Source of the DNA: Macrotis lagotis
Taxonomy: Eukaryota; Chordata; Mammalia; Peramelemorphia; Peramelidae
Direction of reading: 5' to 3'
DNA: 64,000 bases
Assembly (NCBI RefSeq): GCF_037893015.1
Contig: NC_133661.1
Span: 185,940,306-186,004,305 of the forward strand
The stretch's first letter is position 1. Each line of letters begins with the position of its first letter. Shown here piece by piece: positions 58,152 to 64,000 of the stretch. Made by a program: the position numbers and the translations under genes. The notes beneath the pieces are model-generated. The model had not been told where the DNA came from. It saw nothing but the letters and a program-made list of their open reading frames with translations, and did no database searches.

Positions 58152-58695
58152 AGGCTTCAAAATGACCTGAATCCTACTGCCTTTCATATTTTATTGAGGG
58201 AACTTTCTACCTTATTATTTCTATCAGTAGAGGTCAGTCTTACTTTTTGGGAGGTATCTCTGCTTTTATTTTTATTTTCAATCCCAGATTCTCATCCCCC
58301 TCTACATTCACCTTGCTCCAGCAAGAAGACAAGAAAAATGATATTCATTAAACACTGGAAGTCATGCAAAGTATATTTTCATATTAGCCAGGTTCAGTCT
58401 TTTGTAAGAACTCTCGGTATTTGGCTTCTTCCCTTATTTTCTCTTGTCTCTTCAAAAGTAGAGTCATGAAAATGTTCAAGAGAGGTCCCTGGTAGGGAAA
58501 TCTATTCTAAAAGCTCTTTTATTCTATAGAGCTATTGTATACTTTTGTTTATTTTATAGATAAATTCTTTCCATTTAAAATTTCACTTTCAATTAATTTA
58601 ATTGCTCTGATTTAGTGCCTGTAACCTATGTGGCTTTCCATTTACTCCCTCTCCTCATGCCATGGGATGCTCATTGGCTTTACAACAGATCAACA

Positions 58696-58848
58696 TTTTT
58701 TTTAAGGTTTTTTCAAGGCAATGGGGTTAAGTGGCTTGCCCAAGGCCACACAGCTAGGTAATTATCAAGTGTCTGAGACCGGATTTGAACCCAGGTACTC
58801 CTGACTCCAGGGCCGGTGCTTTATCCACTGCTCCACCTAGCCACCCCC
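58696..58848 (-). mobile_element. Marsupial tRNA-like SINE
   Basis: Complete antisense copy from 'ttttttcaaggcaatggggt' to 'ctccacctagccaccccc'. Confidence 0.9.
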
Positions 58849-58849
58849 A

Positions 58850-59150
58850 GATCAAGATATTCTTACGGCAAGGAATGGAAAGTGACATCTCACGTCTAAA
58901 CCTGGATGAACCTCCCTTGATTTCACGTTGTGGAAACATTGAACTCTAGGGGATGATGACATTAAGGTGTGCTCTGTCTGTTGGGTGTGGGTAGCTAAGC
59001 AGGAAGAGCAGGTGAATGAAAAAAAATTAATCTCAAGACCATGGATGCCTGAAGGCAGAAATAAGAGAGATGACGATTGTGTATTGGCACAGAGGAAGAA
59101 TTATAGAAATAAGAAGACAATCACCTTTCCATGCAGCTATTTAAGTGATA
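58850..59150. repeat. Duplicon block X, copy 6 (unit E)
   Basis: 'gtgacatctcacgtctaaac', 'gggtgtgggtagctaagcag' and 'ggcagaaataagagagatga'; collinear with 5322-5640. Confidence 0.6.
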
Positions 59151-59159
59151 TTGCTTTTT

Positions 59160-59410
59160 TAAAAATTAAGCTATTGCTTTATTTTTATCATTTATTTAAA
59201 AAATTTTGAGTTCCAAATTCTCTCCCTTCCTCTGGCCCCTCCCCTACTCACTGGGAAGGCCAGCAATATGATGCCAATATGTATGTGAAGTCATATGTTA
59301 AAAAAAAGCAAGAAAAATAAAACATTTCAATCTGTACTCAGAGTTCATGTATTCTTTCTTTGGAGGTACACAGCATTTTTCATCATGAGTTCTTTAGAAT
59401 TGGAATTGAG
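59160..59410 (-). mobile_element. L1 3' end fragment, antisense
   Basis: 'gagttccaaattctctccct', 'atttcaatctgtactcagag' and 'agcatttttcatcatgagtt'. Confidence 0.7.
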
Positions 59411-59540
59411 TTGGATCATTTTATTTCTCAGAGTTGAATACTATTACTATTACAATATAGCTGCAGAATTAGGGTATAATGAGTTATATGAATTCATATT
59501 TAATATTCTACTTCTGCTCACTCCATAGAGTAATATTCTT

Positions 59541-59701
59541 TTTTTTAGGGTTGTTGTTTTTTTTTTTTGCTAGGCAATAGGGTTAAGTGGCTTGCCTAAG
59601 GCCACACAGCTAGGTAATTATTAAGTGTCTGAGATCGAATTTGAACTCAGGTACTCCTGACTCCAGGGCCAGTGCTCTATCCACTGTGCCACCTAGCTGC
59701 C
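59541..59701 (-). mobile_element. Marsupial SINE with target-site duplication
   Basis: Antisense copy flanked by the exact 18-mer ccatagagtaatattctt at 59523-59540 and 59702-59719. Confidence 0.95.
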
Positions 59702-59719
59702 CCATAGAGTAATATTCTT

Positions 59720-60294
59720 AAAACATAGTTCTGACCCTTGCTCCAAAAGATCCAAGAACTCCCTATTACCTCTGGATAAAATAAGGACTCTTCTGTTTGG
59801 AATTAAAAGCCCTTCAACAGCCTGCCTTCAGTTTACTTTCCAATTGTTCGTTATTTTCTTTATATTACTTCCTGATGATCTCAGTCTTTTGAAATTAGTT
59901 TATTTGCTGAAACTTTTTGGCATTAATCTGCCTCCTAACTCCATGACTTTATACAAGTATGTGTTATATATATATATATCTTCCTCATCTCTATTTCTTG
60001 GAATTCCTAACTTCCTTTAAATCTCGATTGGTGAAGTCTTTCTTATTCCTTTCAGTTGTTTGTGATCCTTCCTCCAAAATTGCATATATATAATGGAAGA
60101 CACCTCATGAATTGTTGAGTCAATCCCCTATTTTTTGTATTTATTGATATTCATGTCTCCCATCTACATATGAAGTATCTTGAGAATACAGATTTTGTTT
60201 TTAATCTTTGTATCTTCAGCACCTGGAATAGTTCCTTGAATATAGTAGATGTTTAATAAATGCTTTGCAGAGCACCTACATGGTGTAAGACACT
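59720..60294. other. Intergenic sequence of old dispersed repeats
   Basis: 'tgacccttgctccaaaagat', 'ctccctattacctctggata' and 'aattaaaagcccttcaacag' are an old mammalian repeat also near 31690 and 23160. No gene is seen. Confidence 0.4.
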
Positions 60295-60445
60295 CAAACA
60301 CTAGCTGTGTCACCTTGGGCAAATCACTTAACACTGTTTGCCTTAATTTCCTCAACTGTAAAATGACCTGGAGACTGAAATGGCAAACTACTCCAGGATC
60401 TTTGCCAAGAAAATGCCAAATGAGGTCACAAAGAGTTGAACAATT
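60295..60445 (+). mobile_element. Marsupial SINE, 3' part with extended tail
   Basis: Head missing. It starts 'aacactagctgtgtcacctt' and ends 'gaggtcacaaagagttgaac'. Confidence 0.75.
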
Positions 60446-60637
60446 CTAAAATCAGAGACCAAGAAACAGAAAATGACAAAGGCACTTAGATGCTCATTTT
60501 TCTTAGTGCTATCTGGGCAATTTGTAGATATATCAAAGGGATATTTGCTAAACACTTATTGAACAGTCTTCCTGATGCAGTTTTGAGAACAGCTTTCCAT
60601 TGCTTGTCCAGTCTTTGTTTAAAATGTGGAAGAAAAA

Positions 60638-60639
<2 letters not shown>

Positions 60640-60681
<42 letters not shown>

Positions 60682-60682
60682 C
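60640..60682. repeat. (GT)n microsatellite
   Basis: A GT run of about 42 bases. The Val/Cys and Thr/His ORFs around it are repeat artefacts. Confidence 0.95.
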
Positions 60683-60839
60683 TTATAAGGAGAACAAGAA
60701 CCAATTCCAGTTTTCCCCTTGTAGTGTTTCTAAAGTGTCTCTTTAAGGTTTACTGAAATTTCAGGGTCATAACTCTGGAATAAGGTAACAGTGGAATGTG
60801 GGGTCTTACAAAAATTCAGAAAATTTCAGAATCATAATT

Positions 60840-61270
60840 TAGAATGCCTTCATTCTGAGCAACCAGTGGAGTGCTGGTGGACAGTATACCCAGGGTAATA
60901 CCATTTTGAAGAGAGGTAGCCCTTCTTCTGGGGAAGGGAGCCTTATTTTTTTAATGCCTTTATAGTACAATTTTTAAATAATATAAGGAAATGACTTATT
61001 TAAAATTAAGATAAGTGAAAAATAAAGATGTATTTTTTCTCCTTCCAAATTCAGACTCTTTGAAATCTATCCATGGACCCTAGTTTAGTTTTTCTGCTTA
61101 TATCTATAATATCCTTAAAAAGGAGAGAAGAAAGGTGGATAACTATTTCCTCCACACAATATAAGTGCTAAAATGCAAAAAAGGCTCTTAATTTAGAGTG
61201 ATGATTTGTGAGACTGAACTCTGCAAGGTCATCAGCCTCACTCCTTCTTCCAGGGTCAACTGAGTTCAAT
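60840..61270. repeat. Unit E tail block
   Basis: Parallels 6640-7260 and 48790-49260: 'tttgaaatctatccatggac', 'aaggagagaagaaaggtgg'. It marks the 3' end of the last unit in the window. Confidence 0.5.
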
Positions 61271-61329
61271 GGCAAGATACAGGTCAGGATGATCCTAGAT
61301 ACAGGGTGGAGACAAAGGCTTTTTAAAAA

Positions 61330-61700
61330 ACTATTTTATTTTTATTTATTTTTTTCAATTATATTTCAAGATAGTTTACAACATTCATTTTTATAAAGTT
61401 TTTCCCTCCCATCCTTCCCTCCTCCCATCCTAGATTACCCAGTACTGATATATACATATATATGTACAATCTGTTATACTTATTCCCATAGTAGTCATAC
61501 TGTGAAAGAAGAATCAGAATAAAGGAGGAAATCTATAAGAAGGAAAAAAGCAAAAAAACTAAATTTAAAAGGTGAAAATAGTATGCTTTGATCTTCATTC
61601 AGATTCCATAATTCTTTCTCTGGATTTGAATGACATTTTCTATCACAGATTCTTTAGAATTGTCTCTGACTGCTATTGATTAAGAAATAGTTTTAACAGT
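61330..61700 (-). mobile_element. L1 3' end fragment, antisense
   Basis: 'ttcaattatatttcaagata', 'caacattcatttttataaag' and 'ttccataattctttctctgg'. Confidence 0.7.
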
Positions 61701-63060
61701 GAAGCAGCTAGGTTCACAAGATACAGTATTAAATAACTATACTAACCAAAGACTCCAACTTCTGGGATTAGAAATCACTTTTTTGACAAAAACTGCTTGG
61801 AGAACTGGAAAATAGTATGGAACAAACTAGGCATAGACTCAACATCTCATACCCTACACAAAGACAGCATGGTTTGTACATAAAGGGTAATACTACTGCT
61901 GGAAAATATGATCATTTAAAGGTTTCAGGGTTCAAGCAAATATGAATGAATTCACTTAAAAGACTAACTTAAAAGAATTTAGGAACAAAAAATCTTATTT
62001 AATTATTCCTATGGTTAGTTGAAACTAAAAAAAGAGAAAGAGAACTGGGAATTAAAAGTAGCAGCCACAGCAGCAGCAGTAGTCACTGCCATCAGGAAAG
62101 GAATAGCATAAAGAGAAGTAGAAGAGAATGAAAGTTTATTTGGGAATCACACTCTCAAAGGGAAACCACCATTCAAGCAGCAGGAGCCAGAGTCACCATC
62201 AAGGTATAGGCAGTAAGGAAGGATATAAAGGCATGAGAGCTCATTTTGGGGAATCACATTTCCCAAGAGTGGGTTGGCCTCCCAAAGGAAGATGCACTTC
62301 AATTGAGTAGAGAGTGAGTTTTTAAAGGAGCAGGGAAATAAAGTAATACCTTGAAGGGGGCAGTAACTTGAAGAGCAGAAATGAGGTACTTAAGGGACAA
62401 GTACAGGAGGGGAATAGGTTAAAGATTCGATCTTTTTGGTCTAGGACAAAAATTCTTTGTTTTATTGATAGGGGCTTGTCTTGTATGTAGGGAGGCCTTA
62501 CCAGGCTGGGGAAAGATATCTTACTAAAAGTTATTGTCCTCATCTGGATAGCTTGGACAATGGGATGGGGGGGTCAGTGTTAATGTAACTATTTGACAGT
62601 GCAGAGAGAACAGATTCGTTAAAGAATATATTTCTCTGTTCAGTATTTCCTCTACTACAATACCATAAGCCAATTAGAAGAGCAAGAAATCATTTATCCA
62701 TCAAATTTATGGGGAGAATTTAAGACCAAAGAAGAGATAAAGAGCATTATGAAATGCAAAATGGATAATTTTGATTATATTTAATTGAAAAGTTTCTCCA
62801 CAAAGAAAACCAATATAACCAAGATTAGAAAGAAAGCAGAAACCTGGGAAACAATTTTTATAGTCAGACTTTCTGATAAAGGCCTTACTTATAGAATATA
62901 GATAGAATTGAGTCAAACTTATAAGAATACAAATCATTCCCCAATTGATAAATGGGGATATGAAAATTTTCAGAATTTTTTCATATAAAAGGATATGAAA
63001 TTTTCAGAAGAAGAGATTAAAGCTATCTATAGTCACATGAAAAATGACCTTGTCAAGTTC
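61701..63060 (+). mobile_element. L1 ORF2 C-terminal fragment, sense, interrupted
   Basis: First part 61701-61895 ('aaccaaagactccaacttct', 'aactaggcatagactcaaca'). It resumes at about 62660 ('accataagccaattagaaga', 'aaatgcaaaatggataattt'). Collinear with 18650-19150. Confidence 0.8.
61898..62657. mobile_element. Unclassified ~760-bp insert in L1, possible solo LTR
   Basis: Sequence foreign to L1, placed precisely between two adjacent parts of ORF2. 'tactac' occurs at both junctions, but clear TG...CA ends were not established. It includes a CAG-rich patch at about 62065-62080 and no open frame of note. Confidence 0.4.
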
Positions 63061-64000
63061 TTTGGTATTTTCCAGGTCTCAGTTTGTCTTAGGTAACACT
63101 CATTCAGTAATTAATGGCTTGGTAAGAAATGAGGCAAAAAAATGGCCCAGTTTGCCTTTATAGGAGTTTCTGGTCAGAACAGAAACCACTGCTATTGACA
63201 TTCACTGTGAACCATCAAAACACAAACAATAAGTGAGGTTTGGATTGGGACCTGTTATTGGCTAATGAGTGAGAGCCAAAGCGATTTGGGCAGTCAAGTA
63301 GTTCCATTTGAATCCCATTTATCCATACCTAATTTTTTCAAAGCTTTATTTAAAAAATCATAAATAAAAACCATAAGAAACAAAAAAAGTTAATTGTCCC
63401 AGTTAAAAGACTGATAGAATAAATAAGTGGGAAAGAAAAAATCTAATCCCTAAACCCCAAGATACCTTGTGAAGTATAAGCAATCAAAATTTATAATGCT
63501 TTGGACAGAATACCCATATTTAAGGGTATGATTCCTTTCGTAAAACTTTATATAAATGCTAAAAGCAAGGAGAAACAACTGAAGAGGAACACAAAAGAAC
63601 AGTCCTTTAAGAAGTATAACAGGAATGCAAAAGCAGAGATTGAAGAGCAATGTTTAAGTCAGGGAAATAATTTATTTTTGTTGGAGCAAGTGGGAAAGCT
63701 GTGTTGGAGGCAAGAAAATCATCTGATAAGAGATAGATAGGATGGATCACTGCTTGGGGTGGAGAGGATAATGATACATATAGCGGTGAGAATTAATTGT
63801 GTTATCATTTCAATTGTGTCCAACTCTTTGTGACCTCCATTTGGGGCTTTCTTGGCAAAAATATAGATCCGTTCACTATTTCTTATTTTTTCTTCTCTAA
63901 GAACAGAACTTTGGACTGAGTATGAACAAACATTAGCATTGTTTAGAAATCCAAATTAAATGAAAATATGATGAAATGTTAGGTTTGGATAAACTAAACC
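63061..64000. other. Right-edge intergenic sequence
   Basis: No gene is recognised. A short antisense SINE-tail piece lies at about 63800-63865 ('caattgtgtccaactctttg', 'tttggggctttcttggc'). The remainder is AT-rich. Confidence 0.35.

Noticed and set aside
8..64000. CRISPR array, operons, ribosome-binding sites or phage genes
   Set aside because: The sequence is mammalian nuclear DNA. Repeats here are transposons and SSRs, with no spacer-repeat periodicity or prokaryotic gene packing.

Overview
The window reads as nuclear DNA of a marsupial, probably an Australian lineage. There is no operon-like layout; genes are sparse and the DNA is packed with interspersed repeats. These include many copies of a tRNA-like marsupial SINE (a 'cagctaggtggc' head and an 'acacagctaggtaatta' motif on the other strand), antisense L1 3' ends, a nested stack of L1-type elements, and SSR tracts. 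Species cannot be fixed from sequence alone.

The only protein-coding genes I can support belong to the secreted RNase A superfamily. They form a head-to-tail tandem array of five units, all on the + strand. Each unit has the same order: an upstream block, a CACCC-rich promoter with a TATA-like box, a short non-coding exon 1 with a GT donor, an intron of 0.7-1.9 kb, and a single coding exon with its acceptor just before the ATG. Unit A (promoter 2.3 kb, CDS 4331-4783), unit C (26.7 kb, CDS 27854-28318) and unit E (56.0 kb, CDS 57191-57622) are open. Unit B (17.3 kb, remnants 18231-20215) is a pseudogene broken by a deletion and an L1 insertion. Unit D (34.9 kb, 36046-36483) is a pseudogene with stops and frameshifts but a good TATATAAG box.

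All three open genes keep the fold: a signal peptide, cysteines at the RNase positions and a CxxxxTFIHE signature. All three have lost the catalytic lysine (Lys41 becomes Leu or Met). Unit A has lost all three catalytic residues, unit E has lost Lys and the C-terminal His, and unit C keeps both His. Spacing in the C-terminal loop resembles angiogenin. The array looks like a lineage-specific expansion of secreted RNase-fold proteins that are probably not ribonucleases.

Region by region: 1-0.2 kb matches the tail of a unit, so the array probably continues to the left. 0.2-7.9 kb is unit A. 8.4-16.5 kb is a stack of L1-type elements on the - strand, including a 3.2-kb element with ORF1 but no ORF2 (HAL1-like). 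16.9-23.2 kb is unit B with an inverted repeat. 25.2-31.3 kb is unit C. 34.8-37.3 kb is unit D. 37.4-54.3 kb is a gene-free repeat field containing a duplicated low-copy block. 55.0-61.3 kb is unit E. 61.3-64 kb is L1 debris with a foreign insert.
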